64,000 bases of DNA from Harmothoe impar (GCA_947462335.1 OX381707.1:14103418-14167417), one strand, 5' to 3'; shown: positions 36,880-49,594, counted from the first letter of the stretch. Numbers and translations are program-made. Notes: generated by a model not told the origin, from the sequence alone.

Positions 36880-38620
36880 TTTTTTTTAACAACATAGCAC
36901 AAAGCTGGTGTGAACAATTCGTATCCTCTCCTCCATACTTACCTTTTAGCAGAATAGGGACTTTTGAGAATGCAAAATGGCAGGAACAAAACTCATTTCC
37001 GATTGAGGCAAAACGTACATTCCTCTTTGTTTTTGCGTGTGTCACAGTAGATTGGTTGGCGTTTTGCTGTTTGCTAATAAGGCTCTAGTAACATGTTAGT
37101 AAAGCAGCTCGCAGTCCCCATCAGTTCTAGTCCTATCAACCGAATACATGGAAACTGTCGCTTGTCAGCTGGCACAGTTCTCTGAACCAATACAATACAT
37201 CTCTGTTCTGTGTGCACTCACCAGATGGATTCATGACAGATTGGAAATGAGGTTTTCTGTACAACAGTGCTTATGGAGTTATCTTCCATGTTTGAAACAC
37301 TCACCAGAATGATGGCCTTTTCTACAGTCTTAATGAACAAAATGTAACAAAAATCACCCTCAAAACACAGATAAGGCCGAATGACCAGAAGGGCGTTTTG
37401 ATATATAACTATATTATTAAACAAATTTGGTTGTGATGTCTGTCTGTTATTTGGGATCTATCGTTTATTTGATGCCGGCTAACTATGAACGACACACATT
37501 CTTCAGATATTGTAAATCCACCAGACAGGTATCCCTTATACTCATACTCTATCAGGCACTGGTGAGCAAACAAGGAATAGGCTTAAAGGCCGCTTTCCAA
37601 ATCTCAGAAACTTGATCAGCCCTTTGATAACCTCTTGTCATTAGGATCCTACCTGAGCCTGAGGCTGCTGTGTATGAGCCTCTGAGCTTCTTAGTCCACT
37701 GGTGATTAATCAAGGTATCCAAGTGTGTTATGTTTAATTAGGCCAAAAAATAGAGGTTTGTTTCAGATAACATGGCAAGAAAATGGAGGGTCGGTATGTC
37801 AGATTTTTATTCATATTTTACTTTTTGTTTTAAAATATGAAAGTACTAGCCTGCCTCTCCGAAGACCCTAAAATTGACCAGAAAAGGGTAAGAATACGGA
37901 AACGTCTTCAAAATTGCATAAAAAAACGTAGGGTCGGCCCTGTTTTGATAGGGTCGGTCGGGTGACCTGAAACAAACCTCTTTTTTTTTGCCTTGACAAC
38001 CAATTAATACATTGTACAGTCCATTAAGTTCATGCTTGTCATCCATCTGTCACTGGTTTAGACAGTTTCAGATAATAATCTCAGGTAGATTCAGGTACAC
38101 ATGTCAGTAACATCATGCATGTCTCTGTTTGGTTGCTAGATGGGGAGAGGGGGGTGGCCAGAAATCTACAGCTTAATTTATAGCTAGAAGAACTAGAAGA
38201 AATGATAACCTGTATTTGTTTGAAAGAAGGACCGCACGTAACGTCCAAACGCATTCTTGGAGAGAGTTAAACTTTGCTACTGTGTTTAAAGGGGCATTCT
38301 CACCACTCGCACTTACCACATAGCAGACTAGAACAGTACCAGATATGTGAGTGGGAAACGCTCGTTGAGAATACTTTTGTGTAAAAATGAATAAGGAAAG
38401 CCAGCTGATATGATTGGCATTTTGGTAGAGTTAAGATAATATTGAAGAAATGGATCTCGTTAAGTGTCTACAATCACTTTGTATATATTGTGGCAGACAA
38501 TAACATTTATTCAAACCAAAAACATATTGTAGCTACAGCATATCAGTACTGTAATCCATGTCTCCACAACCCTGCTGTATGAGTATTCATTTCAAGAACA
38601 ATGAAAATGATGCCTGCACT
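36880..38620. repeat. large module, copy T3
   Basis: It starts with the segment around 'acaaaactcatttccgattg' (36978), matched at 44530 and 58864. It continues through 'gatcagccctttgataacct' (37614; also 47561) and 'gagcctgaggctgctgtgta' (37656; also 47601), and ends near 'gtaatccatgtctccacaac' (38551; also 40690 and 47885). On the minus strand the first segment keeps RDVLYWFRELCQL in the same frame as the other two copies. A family A MITE (37741-37992) is inserted. Confidence 0.75.
37741..37992. mobile_element. MITE family A, copy 4
   Basis: It starts GGCCAAAAAATAGAGG and ends CTTTTTTTTTGCC, with the inverted GTTTGTTTCAGATAACATGG and CGGGTGACCTGAAACAAACC inside. The paralogue at 47685-47705 runs through the site without it ('gtgtttaatgaaaaaccaac'), which shows a filled versus empty site. 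Confidence 0.85.
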
Positions 38621-38931
38621 ACTACGCACCCGTGCCGACATAGTATGAGCCGTTTAAGAATTAAAGCCAGTATTCACACACTTGCCCACTGGCAGGGTTT
38701 ATGGAACTAGCAAATTCTCACCAAATGGTCACCATAGCCGCATCTGGTGGCTTACTCCTGAACAACTCCAGTCTCAATGCTGTTTCTATTATCCGAATTG
38801 AAGCAACAATTTCTAAAGAAGCTATGTCATATTCTCTTTTCAATAATATCATAAATGCATAAGTAAAGCAGAATTTTCGGCATGCTTTTGGACAAGATAC
38901 ATGCTAAACTACAAGGGAAAAGTTATTTCCC

Positions 38932-39020
38932 CCAAAGGATACCCTGGCAAGATGTGAACCAGGGACCTTTCACACTCTATATCAGCTCTCTATGCATGTA
39001 GCCACAGAGCCCTGACAGCT
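38932..39020 (-). other. tRNA-like promoter boxes (possible SINE)
   Basis: On the minus strand, GGGCTCTGTGG (plus 39002-39012) resembles box A and GGTTCACATCT (38950-38960) resembles box B, about 40 bp apart. No cloverleaf closes. It is weaker than the copy at 2480-2555. Confidence 0.3.
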
Positions 39021-39845
39021 TTGGGGAGGTGCTAAACTGTAGTGCTGCATAATGCTCCTACCTAGTGGTGGTGTACACTTACCACCGTCCAGCATGTTCA
39101 TTTACAATATCTGAAGAAATGAGAACTGGTACCCCCCTCCCCTTTTGATAAATACCAGGCTATGGCCATAATCTTTCCAATATTGAAATTACATGAGGCC
39201 TGAAACCATTTTCTCTACCTAGATATTATGTTAGATAAGTGTATGCCAAAGACGAAAATGTCATCTGTTAATTCAAGCGTCAAGTCCAAAATAAAACAAA
39301 AAAAACACCTTTCAACAAACATTTTTTTATTCTTATCCTTGTTCCTTAGTATAAATGCATTACATATCCATGGTTTTTACAAAAACATCTGGTGGATAAT
39401 ATATGGTTTAACTGGTTTCTTCCAGGAATGTGAAAAATTAGGAAAATATATCACCCCTTGCATCAACCATCGCAGCACAAAAGATAGTATAGGTGCCCCC
39501 AATTTTCTTTTGCCCAACGGATTCTAGAGTATTTAAGAAACCATCTGTAATTTCCTTAGGAGGCCTGAAACTGTATTCAATTTGGGGGGGAATAGGGACT
39601 TTCACCTTTAAAATCAACATCCTGAACTTATCCCCTTTAGGTACAAATAGGCATGTCCAATAAGACTCTACCTTGCGTAAAGATTGGTGGGGTATGGGCG
39701 AGCCTTGGTGCCTTTCTATCCACTAGTAGGGAGGTGGTGACCCCACACTCCAGTTGTATATTATGCTGAAAAATCAGAACCTATACCGGGCTTGCAAAGG
39801 TGATGCGGACAGGTTCCGCTGTCCGCGCATCCTAACACAGAAATT

Positions 39846-39894
39846 CAGACTATAGACCGGAGGCAGCTACCGGAAACAGCCAGACATCCATGAA
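39846..39894. repeat. inverted copy of the 11250-11300 repeat
   Basis: 'cagactatagaccggaggca' then 'gctaccggaaacagccagac' matches the complement of 11250-11300. Confidence 0.6.
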
Positions 39895-40439
39895 CGCCTC
39901 CCACTAGAAGTGATGGCACTGGAAGTGGGTGTTCCAGCTAGAGGAGAAGGGCATAACAGGAGCACATCAACAGTAAAGGGACACTCCGATCAAAGGGAAG
40001 TGTTCTGTTCAATCAATGCAGAGATGGCAGGATTGACTGATTGCCATTGCAGGTATCTAGTTAAGATGAAGTGGTAAATCAACTATCTGATAACTTTTTA
40101 TACAGAAGAACAGCTCGACATATTTATGCATCATGCTGACCCATCGGGACAGTGTAGCCATTGTACTAAGATAATTTCCAGCATTGGATTTGGAAGAGGC
40201 AACCCATTGAGGGCAACCAAGAAAATTCTATATTAGTTATGGCCGTGATCCTGAGCAGGGGTTGAGTTGGGTAATTGATCACACACATTTACCAGCATTT
40301 GGAATACATTTGAACTGAATTAGACTGGCCTCTTAGTGTAGGTAAATCATTTACTTTCTCCCAGGATAGATATAGAGTAGTGTTAGTATTCTTTATATTC
40401 ACCCCAGAAGTTATGGAGAATGTCATATTCTTCACATAT

Positions 40440-43400
40440 ATCATCGGTTAAACATTAGTGCGCGTCCTCTAATCCGGTGAGTTTTGTATAATGAACAACT
40501 AACTAAACTTTTCTATGTTTTCTAGGTTCATACCTGTCAGCCATCTGTCTTTCTTTTACATGGGTTCATATTGTAACTTCAGGTACAGATTTAGTAATTT
40601 TATACATCTTTCAGTTTGTTTGCCAGGTAATGGTGTTTTATTGATAGATTACAGCTTAGTAGTATATCTATACAGTAATTCAATACTGTCGTCCAATATG
40701 TCTCTACAAAACCTGCCGTACGAGAATCAGTTGTCCTCATTAGGGGACTTTCATATATTTGAGAACATCACTATAAAGAAAAAAATCATGTGATGCTCAC
40801 AATGATACGATGATTGTCGTAAAGTGTACCAATATATATGCTTATGCAACAGTTCTGTTTGTAAAGTAAATTAATATAATTAGGTGGGGTTGAGGATATT
40901 TATTAATTTACAACATTGTATATGAATCAGTGGTGCATCAGATGCAGAATGATGACTGCTCCACATTTTTATACATTTGCCATGGGCTTTGATGAAGTTG
41001 TGGTGCCACCTGCCTGTGATGGAACTAAGAAGGACTGAGGATGAAATAACTGTATGCTGTAGAGTACTCAAAGTCATTATGGTGGAGTCAATTGCGAATT
41101 ATTGTTAGCTTGTACATGAGAAGCCCCTAAACTAATCTGTACATAGAACTTTTTATCTCTTAAACACATTCACTTTGCGTGTGATATATATGCTTAGAAT
41201 TGCTATTGGGTTGGATTTGGCAATAATGAGTTGAATGAGTTCAGATTGAAAGGGGCTACGAGCTAGTATCAATAAAAGTAGGTCCAACAATGCTGTCCTT
41301 TTTAAGGTCCTGTTAGGTACCAGGAAACATATGAAGGTTTCATGGATATAATCTCGCACGATTGGGTGGCGGGAACCACCGGGTAAACATGGTTAACGTG
41401 CATGCGCCAGGTTAGGACTACCGCCTTGTCTGGTTGATCGTCCATTTTGATTAGAAGCTCAGAGGAGTACAGGCATCAGTGTGAAATTTGGGAATTTTCT
41501 TTTAGAACTCTTAAACACATGCACTTTGCGTGAGATATATGCTTAGAATTGCTATTGGGTTGGATTTGGCAATAATGAGTTGAATGAGTTTAGATTGAAA
41601 GGGGCTTCAAGCATGTATCAATATAAATAGGTCCAACAATGCTGTCCTTTCAAAGTCCTGTTGGACTGCAAATGCCAATACGATTAAAGACTTAATGACT
41701 TAGATTGAACATTTTGTCCAGGAGAGTTAATTACAGTACTAATTAATAACTTAGCTCTATGCATGTATATTATGTAATTTTCCTTCACCTAATGCGTCTT
41801 GAAGGACGCTATTTCTGTGTGCTGCCAGTGTACAGAATCTTTACTTCACATTTCAATGGCTAATACCATACATTATATCCGTCCTAATGTCGTGCATTGT
41901 ATGTATGTATTTGCTTTTGATATTAATGAATAAGATGAAGAAGCTGTTAATGAATGACACATAGCAGTATGAAAAGGTGAAAGTCAGAAAACACTAGTAA
42001 TTGTTGCCTATTCCACATATAAAGCTGTAATTACATTTTAGTACCAAAGGGGATACCATAAAGTACGCCCACCCCCTAAAGTTTTTGTACGCATTAAAAT
42101 AAAGGGTTTACATACGGTTTTATTTCAGAAAATAGCCCCCCCCCCACCTCCTTTGGTGCGTAGATATTTTAATGGAAGCCCCCTGAAACATTCATCAAGC
42201 TTTTCCTCAAAGTTGAACCTTTGCATTTGTATTTCAGTCAAGGCTTTGAAGCTTAAGTCCAGTAGTGGGCCTCTCATGAAAAGTGTATGTAAGGAATAGT
42301 AATGATGCACAAGTTGGATTGGGGTGGTGACTATAATGGGACAAGGCAATACTGTGAGAATACCCACAAGTAAGGTCTGTATGCACGATTTAGTAGTAGC
42401 CTTTTATGGGTTGTAATAATGGTAGAGATTATGTTAACACCATTGTAATATCCATGACCATTATTCATTCTTACACAGAGATTTAAAGTGTACAGTGGAA
42501 ACAGCTGCTGGACACAGCCACCAAAAAAACATACATCCTGAGCTACAAGAAGTGATGACAATTTATGTGGATGTGCAAGCTTGTGGTAGGGGATGGGTGG
42601 CGGTTAAAGGAGCACATTGATGGTAATATGCTGCGAAAGGGTAATGTAGATGAAAGGGAGTGCGCTGTTGAACCAATACAACGGTGGCAGCACGGCCAGA
42701 GTAAATACCAGTCCAGCTATTTAGTAGTAGAGTAGCTACCCAAGTGTCTTTCAGTAAGAAAAACTGGATATAGGTGCTTATTCTATAAGTTATCTATTTT
42801 TGCATAGTGTGCATGGTGCTTAAATGTGCTCTACACTCTTCTTGTCATGAGGACTGTATGATTGTAGCTCTTACAAACCAGGTAATTTAAGGTATCATGA
42901 ATTCCAATGGTTAGTAGCTTTATTTAGTATATCATTAGCAACTTTGCAGTTGATTGACAATTGTGATATAAGTAATATTTCAATAGTACTAAATAAAACC
43001 AATGGCAGCCTTTGTAAGGTACAAATTGACCTCTGTCTTCTGTGTTTGACCTTGGGAGATGGAGCAGGTAACTGGGTTCTCATGGTGACCTTTTTAGTGT
43101 AGGCGATCAATCAGTAGCCTGCTTTGTGTCAGTCCTACATGGTGTTCCCACACATGAAAACCAGCACAGTTGGCTCAGTCAGATTATACACAGAATCCAG
43201 ACTGTCACTGCATGATTTCTAAAAGAGAAACGCTCTAACCCCAGACTTAAGTGCGAATTTTTTTTATCAAGTATTGTTCTCTAGATAAATTGATAATTGT
43301 TAGGTTTCTCCACAATACATCAATTGCAAATAAAAGGCACAGCTTATTTGTAATACTGAGCATATTTCCACATGAAATAAAATTCTTATGATTCAATGAT

Positions 43401-43960
43401 TTAAGCTAAATTGAAATAGAAAACTAACAGATCGGATAGTACATGTTGGACATTATATATCTCAGTATCTAGCCAGTCCTCAGTCAGGAATTAAGCACAC
43501 TAATCATCAGCACTAATGGTCAAACCTTCTGAATCAAAGCTCAGTGAGCCGTGTGAATAGCATTGAATGTGTGAAATTGACAACTCACATTCAACCTTCA
43601 TTGTCACATTTCATGAATGGCACATGACTCCCAAAGAAACCTATGTGAGAAAAGGAAGGAGGCCAGGTCAGAGGGAGGCATCCTCCTCTTGCAGATTTAT
43701 TGCAGTGCCAACAAGGTCACCATCAGATTCTATAAAAGGGCTCTTTTCTTTTGAAGTCTTGCATATTGAATTGAGGTCTTCACATCATGACGATTAATTG
43801 ACAGGAAATACCATTCATGAGATTCCAGTGCAAGAAAAGGTGGGATAAATGATACAGAGTTTGTAAATGTAGGCCTGTATAGTATTGTGAAGCTGCTTTG
43901 CTGAAATAAATCTCCACAATAAAAATAAAAATTTGAATAGTTTAAAATGGCTCTCATTTC
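40440..43960. repeat. large module, copy T4 (continuation of T3)
   Basis: Landmarks shared with T5 in the same order: 'acagcttagtagtatatcta' (40650; 47845), 'gtgggcctctcatgaaaagt' (42266; 48324), 'cattgtaatatccat' (42444; 50158), 'tgacctctgtcttctgtgtt' (43028; 51949) and 'gaaggaggccaggtcagagg' (43657; 54573). The TAC at 43136-43138 is the empty site for the element at 52060. Segment 40540-40800 also resembles 38045-38600, so T3 and T4 overlap by an internal duplication. Confidence 0.75.
41150..41675. repeat. recent 350-bp-spaced direct duplication
   Basis: 41157-41320 and 41508-41672 share about 165 bp with roughly 90% identity, starting near CTCTTAAACACAT and including 'attgctattgggttggattt'. 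They are far more alike than the modules around them, so the duplication is younger. The 185 bp between is unrelated. Terminal direct repeats around a short core recall a TRIM-type LTR relic, but TG/CA ends and a primer site were not found. Confidence 0.65.
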
Positions 43961-44596
43961 ACTTTACTAGTACACATACGCATAGAGAGCATTGTAAACA
44001 AGGCATTCAGTGGGATTAGAAGTCTTTTATCCGTTACCCCCCCCCCCCATTTTGCTTTACTAATATTTCTTTCCCTTTATCAATATAAGTTCAATCTAAT
44101 CGGAAACCTTGTCCACCATTTAGTCCATTTTGCGAAAGTAATTTCGAATCCACAGAGGTATGTAGCCGAGCTACTTATGTGGATGGCTAAAGTTTTGGAG
44201 CTGGGGTATTTAGTGCCCCCTGAAATATACACATAATTCATCACAGGAATTTAATTTCCCACCAATTTAATGTTCTAAAAAATCCGCATGAGAATTATAA
44301 GAAAGTGAAGGTTGTTGGACGTCTTGTATAACTGACGAACCTCTTCCAGATAATAACATATACACATTGATAAGCAGCTTGCCAATTTTGTGATTTTGGT
44401 TCACATCTTTTTCTCCATTCAAACGGGTACAAAACTTGTGAAACCTCATCCGTTTGAACTATTTGTATCATTCCCACTTGCAGGCGGGGTGCAGAGTAAT
44501 GTCTACTGAGAAAAGGAAATGGCGGAAACAAAACTCATTTCCAGTTGAGGCACAAAGTACATTTCTCTTTTATTAGAGTTTGTTACAGTTGATTGA

Positions 44597-44794
44597 TCAC
44601 AAATTTGTTACGCCAAATGCTAATATGACTCCTGTTTCCTGATCATTATCACTGACAATGGTGTAAATACAGTTTAAGTAGAAACTGCCACTCAGGAGCA
44701 CGCAAAGCTCTCTGAACCAATACAATAAATCTATGGTCTGTGTAAACTTGAGAGATAGATGGATGTCCGATCGGAAATAAGCAGGTCTGTGCAA
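44597..44794 (-). pseudogene. coding-like segment of module T5
   Basis: The 65-codon frame contains IDLLYWFRELCVLLSGSFY. The homologous DNA at 37170-37290 reads RDVLYWFRELCQLTSDSF and that at 58985-59115 reads RDFSYWFIGLCQLASFSF, all in one frame on the minus strand. This is the best-kept peptide of the array. No known domain was recognised, and the frame closes soon after in every copy. Confidence 0.4.
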
Positions 44795-44932
44795 CAGTAC
44801 TAATGAGCAGAATATGACATGGAGAAAAGTTAATCAGCCTTGTATTGGTTCAAATTCATGTTCATGGAAACAGCATATGAGTGGTCTTTACAGATGGCTG
44901 GTAGTCTGCAGGTGAGGGGGCAGGTAAACTGA

Positions 44933-45256
44933 GCCCCGTTAATAAAATGGTTTTTCATCACCGCGCGCATCATCTTTTTTGCTAATTTTTTATGAAAAAC
45001 ATGATAGAAATGGACAAATCTTTTGGCATATTTGGTGTCAAATTAAAGCCTTGTACTGCCAGTAATGTAGTTGGATAGAAATAACTTACATTTTCCCCAC
45101 TTTTAAAGATCAATAAATTGTTAACTACTAAAATGTGAATTTTGGTCATGAAAAATGATTTTTTTCCTATACATTTTAGCCCGCGAGTTAAAAAAAAAAA
45201 GCCTCAACTGTCAAATTTTCAGACCTTGGTGATAAGTAACTTTTTTTGGGATGGCC
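44933..45256. mobile_element. MITE family E, copy 2
   Basis: It contains 'ttcatcaccgcgcgcatcat' near the left and 'ccttggtgataagtaac' then GGATGGCC followed by TTA (45257-45259) at the right. It matches 62136-62465 over most of its length ('tgccagtaatgtagttggat', 'ccccacttttaaagatcaat'). The left terminus is eroded. Confidence 0.7.
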
Positions 45257-45418
45257 TTACTGTGTAATTGTACAATGTTGTTTTAGAGTGGTGTTGTGAC
45301 AAAATGAAAATATCATGTAAAGACAAAGTAAGACATATCTGATGAGTAAACTGCAGCAATCAACTTTACCAAAGTGGAATCCAGGCAAGAGGTTATCCCA
45401 TGGGGAGCTCAGAAATAT

Positions 45419-45641
45419 GTGCCTCTACATGGGTCCTCAAAATATTGACCGTGTCACCGTGTCGATTTTTAGCAAAGGGGCCGTGTCATCGTGTCGATTT
45501 TTAGGTATATAAGAACTTAGAGAAAAAACCCTGTGGGTCGATTTTTATTCCTAATTTTCCTGTGTCCATCGATTTTTAAAATGACCTAAAAGAGCTGTGT
45601 CGCCTTGTCACCCGTGTCGATTTTTACCCATGTAGAGGCAC
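45419..45641. mobile_element. TIR element, GTGCCTCTACATGG family, copy 2
   Basis: GTGCCTCTACATGGGT and ACCCATGTAGAGGCAC are perfect inverted ends, flanked by a 6-bp duplication AAATAT (45413-45418 and 45642-45647). The interior repeats 'cgtgtcgatttttag'. It is related to 3486-3696 in opposite orientation. Confidence 0.9.
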
Positions 45642-46282
45642 AAATATAGCACTAGGAGGCTGTTCCTCTTTAGAAACAACCATGTTTTCACTTTGAAATA
45701 CTGTGGTAACGAGCAAGTTTAGGTGTCCAGCATTTTTGTATTTCTTACATGTTTGTATGTCTTAGATAGGTAAACGAGTATACCTCATGATTATGATTGT
45801 ATATTTGCACTTATGGAAATTCACTTAGAAAACCACTTTTACCCACGATAACCAAAGAGAATCAGGCTCCTGGTCTGTTCAATCCTTGTGGATCTGTCAA
45901 TTTTATACCACCTGATCATTCCAAGATGGCTGGCATCCCCTGAAACATGATATTTACTTCAATAAAAACTATGTGCAATTCTTAGAATACAGCTCTGCTT
46001 ATTCCCACTTAATTCCAACTCATGGCTGGATACATTTGGATAATTCTGCTAGAACCCTCTGCTATAAGTGATACATTACTCATGGTTAGCCTGAAATGTT
46101 ACCGGCATCCTTTACATTATGCAGCAGAACTCTAGTTAAAGTATTAAATTTACAGCCATTTGACATTCATCATTAGCTACCCTTCACAAAGGTGATTTGG
46201 ACAGGTGAAATCTGAGACAGCTTTTCCATTCCATCAACACAGTTACTATAAGTGTTTCATTTTGAAGACAGGCTCAATACAA

Positions 46283-46648
46283 GGCTGTGTCTCACGAGCT
46301 TGGGACAATGTTTTCGTCTCTGACCAGGTGTCATGTCTTACCGGGTGTCATCTCGGACTGGGTGCCATCTCTGACCGGGCTGAATAAAAAGGGTTTATTT
46401 AGGGCAGATGAAGATAAAAACTGACAACTAATCACTACTTTAAAGAGTTATAATATCCATTAGCCTTTTCAGCCAAATTCTATCTACATCTGCCCTACAT
46501 AAACGGTTTTCATTCAGGCGGGTCAGAGATGGCACCCTGTCAGAGATGGCACCCAGTCAGAGATGGCACCCTGTCAGAGATGGCACCCAGTCAGAGATGG
46601 CACCCGGTCAGGGACGAAAACATTGGCCCCAGTTGGTGAGACACAGCC
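46283..46648. mobile_element. MITE family B with 17-bp minisatellite in both ends, copy 2
   Basis: The ends GGCTGTGTCTCACGAGCTTG and CAGTTGGTGAGACACAGCC are inverted. Just inside lie 17-bp units of the GGTCAGAGATGGCACCC type: about four at the left (inverted) and seven at the right (46501-46610). The core (AGGGCAGATG / CATCTGCCCT) is also inverted. The 13-bp word ATAAGTGTTTCAT occurs just right of the element and again at 46248-46260. Confidence 0.85.
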
Positions 46649-46850
46649 ATAAGTGTTTCATACATTCGTAGGCATTAGTGTAAGTTTATGCTATTATGTA
46701 CAGTTATAGTTACATATAGTTACATAGCTCTGCTGCATGTCTCCTTCAGAGTGTCCATTAGCTGACATTGATGTCATTGGGTTATGATCATGGTATCCTA
46801 CCTTTATTTGATTTAAGAGTAAACATGAATGACAGCAATCCTTCAAGGAA

Positions 46851-47464
46851 CACTGAAAACCCAGAGCAAGGAGCCTAGTCATTATGACGACATAGGTAGT
46901 CATAATGAATAATGGCAGATGGAGTGGAGAATGGTGTATGAATATAGTCTCTAATTAGTTCACTTCTTAATGAGAGACATCCTTTTCACATATTTGGTGT
47001 AGTCTTAATTGAACTAAGTAGCATTACTTGTTATAAATAAGTTGCCAATGGGTGAGAATGATGGCCCCAAAGGTATAGAGACCACTCTGCTCCCTGTCAC
47101 CAGTGTATATCTCACGACAGATATAGTTATGCAAATATAAAAAACCAGGTGGCAGTAGTGTGCCATAAGTAGCAAGTGAGGAATAGAATTATGTACCATA
47201 GGGTAGTCATTGGGACAACCTAGGACTTGAGAGTTGTCATCACTGATGACTTTAGGTCTTCAAATGAACAATACTTAAATTAACAACCTTAAGGTAGTCA
47301 TTCTGACTACCTAGTTATTGTGACTACCTAAGGTCGTCATTATGACAACTTTGGTCTGAATGGCTCAGATGGGTAGTCACAATGACGACCTAAGGTGGTC
47401 ACTTTGACTACCTAAAGTTGTCAGTTTTGGTATTGTCAAAATGACGACCCTGAGGTTTTCAGTG
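46851..47464. mobile_element. palindrome-rich element, CACTGAAAACC ends
   Basis: CACTGAAAACCC at the left is inverted at the right (GAGGTTTTCAGTG). Inside, TAGTCA and TGACTA words recur as small palindromes, for example 'ggtagtcattctgactacct' (47292-47311), with about ten half-sites at 47204-47450. The ends relate it to the elements at 50307, 50855 and 51399. It is noncoding; the open frames inside are incidental. Confidence 0.75.
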
Positions 47465-48086
47465 AAGATTGACATGAGGGGCTAAGAGACTGTTTTATCT
47501 GTTTTATATTCAATCACTGGTGGGCGAACAAGACAGAGGCTTTCCGAATTTCAAAAGCTTGATCAGCCCTTTGATAACCTCTCATCATCCGGATCCTACC
47601 TGAGCCTGAGGCTGCTGTGCATGACCAACTGAACTGCTGAGACTAATAATTATTAATGAGGGTTCTCCAGTCTGTTGAGTTGTGTTTAATGAAAAACCAA
47701 CTAATCCTTCTACAGTTCAGTAGGTTCATATCTGTCACCACTCTGCCATTGTTTTAAACAGTTTCATAATTATGGTAGCTTCCAGTATGATCATCAGTAA
47801 CATTATACATCTTTCAGTTTGATTGCCAGGTGGGGTGTTTTAGTTGACAGCTTAGTAGTAGATCTATACAGTAATTCAGCACTGTCATCCCATATGTCTC
47901 CACAAACCTGCCGTATGGCAATTAGTTGTCCTCATTACTGCACTTTCATACTTTTGAGAACAACGCTTTTTTAAGGAAAGGCTCATGTAATGCTCACAAA
48001 GATACAAATGTTGTCTGTGACCTTCGCTAATGGATTTGCAATGCCCTTCTTCTTTTAAAAAGTGTACCAATATATGACTATGCTTA

Positions 48087-48243
48087 GTCCAAAGAAGAGG
48101 TTTGTTTCAGGTAAGATGGCAAGAAAATGTAGCGTCTGTAGGTCGGATTTTTTTCTTTTTTTTTTACTTTTCTTTTTTAACATAAAAGTACTACCCATCC
48201 TCTCCAAAGACCCTACATTTGACCAAAAAAGGGTAAAAATACG
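48087..48243. mobile_element. MITE family A, copy 5 (truncated)
   Basis: The left part is clear (GAGGTTTGTTTCAGGTAAGA, then 'gtaggtcggatttttttc', then 'ccatcctctccaaagaccct'), preceded by TTA. The right TIR with GTGACCTGAAAC is absent, so the copy is broken near 48243. Confidence 0.75.
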
Positions 48244-49381
48244 ACTGAAATTACACATCCCAAATAAGGCATTACAATTTTTATACGTGAACATTTGAGA
48301 CATGGGCATGTTTGTTTCCAGTGGTGGGCCTCTCATAAAAGGTACCAGTGTACATAAGTAACAGTAAGGATGCACATCCTAGATTGGGGTAGCATAAGTG
48401 GGTGATGACTATGAAGAGATACCGCAATACTGTGAAAGGTGAGGTCTGTTTGCAAGATCTGGTAGTAGCTAGGGAGTGTATCGTACTTCTCTGCTCTTGA
48501 CGTGTATGGTGGGATTGCACAATAGGGCCCTCCCAATCTGAATGAGATTGAGGGCAGTATAGGCAAATTGGAACTCGGACAAAGCATAGCAGTCTGTAAA
48601 GATGGATTGTCACTGGATGTGCAGAGAATACATGTAACAGCCAGCAAGTATTGCATAGAACTATCAATGAATGCTTCCTTTTGGTTCCTAGCAATTTGTC
48701 TGCCAGGTCCAATTCTTGTTCTACTGATATGTGGGTTCAGTGGTATCAGGGCTTTGTGCAGAGCACTAAATCTAATTGTTTTCAAACGTGTTTATACACT
48801 AATATACCTGCTATACCAACAACCTAAGAGACAATGATCCCAATTGCAATAATCCCATTTCAAACTTTAATAATTATATCAAAGATGTTATGATGAACAA
48901 CACATTAGTTAGGTAAGGCAGGAAAATCACTGGCGAAGCTCAGAGCCTGCAGATTAGTTTGATTTATTTTTCATTTAGAAGGAATCAGACTGTTAGTTTC
49001 ATTTCAGGTTGTATGTTTTGTTCAGCATGTTTTAATAGAATAATGTCCATATTTGGTAAAGTTTGTTACGCGCAGGAGCATCAAACTTAATAGTTTGCTA
49101 GTCTTTTTACATTTTGCCATTCCCTTTTTAATTATTTTCTCCATCTTTGTATAATAATTGTACCAAAAGATTTAATTCCTTTTCTATTATTAGGGAGTGG
49201 TGAGAGGAAAGGCGGATGTAAAGGCTAGGGCAGGATTAGATATCATAGTCACACTGGCAATAGTAGTGGTCATCAGACAGCTGGTTCTCTGTATGGACTG
49301 CATTGTCTGGTGCCTCCAGACCAGACAGCTTAATCATGGATAAGTCAATACACTTGTCCCATATGGAGGGGTGGCAGGGTA

Positions 49382-49594
49382 CACAGAGAGAAGTAGAATC
49401 ACTGTAACCGATCACTGAGGTCACTCTCCCCAGGACTCTAAAGTGACTCCCAATCATTAGGGAGTCTAAGAATAGGAGTCATTATAGAGTTATTATAGAG
49501 TCCTGCTAATGTTAGGGAGTCACTTTAGAGTCCTGGGGAGAGTTACCTCAGTGATCATGTCGGGAGTCACAGTGATTCTACTCTCTTCTCTGTG
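49382..49594. mobile_element. fold-back element with TA duplication, family D, copy 2
   Basis: CACAGAGAGAAGTAGAATCA is inverted at the right end (TGATTCTACTCTCTTCTCTGTG), with TA on each side. The arms continue as 'ctccccaggactctaaagtg' / 'cactttagagtcctggggag'. It is almost fully palindromic, so transcripts would form a long hairpin. Confidence 0.9.

Larger units (their letters stand above)
38625..40435. other. stretch with small repeats
   Basis: No gene. It holds the tRNA-like boxes at 38932-39020 and the inverted copy (39846-39894) of the 11250 repeat. The frame at 39228-39527 has no recognisable domain. Confidence 0.45.

Noticed and set aside
39228..39527. 99-codon frame
   Set aside because: Low-complexity lysine and leucine stretches with no match to any family I know.
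41150..41675. Calling the paired 165-bp repeats a TRIM retrotransposon
   Set aside because: TG/CA ends, primer-binding site and flanking duplication were not found, so only a direct duplication is reported.
48281..48785. Overlapping minus-strand frames of 143 and 150 codons
   Set aside because: Two frames are open over the same DNA, neither shows a domain, and the matching DNA at 42265-42420 is interrupted. One or both may be relics of the module, but neither is called a gene.
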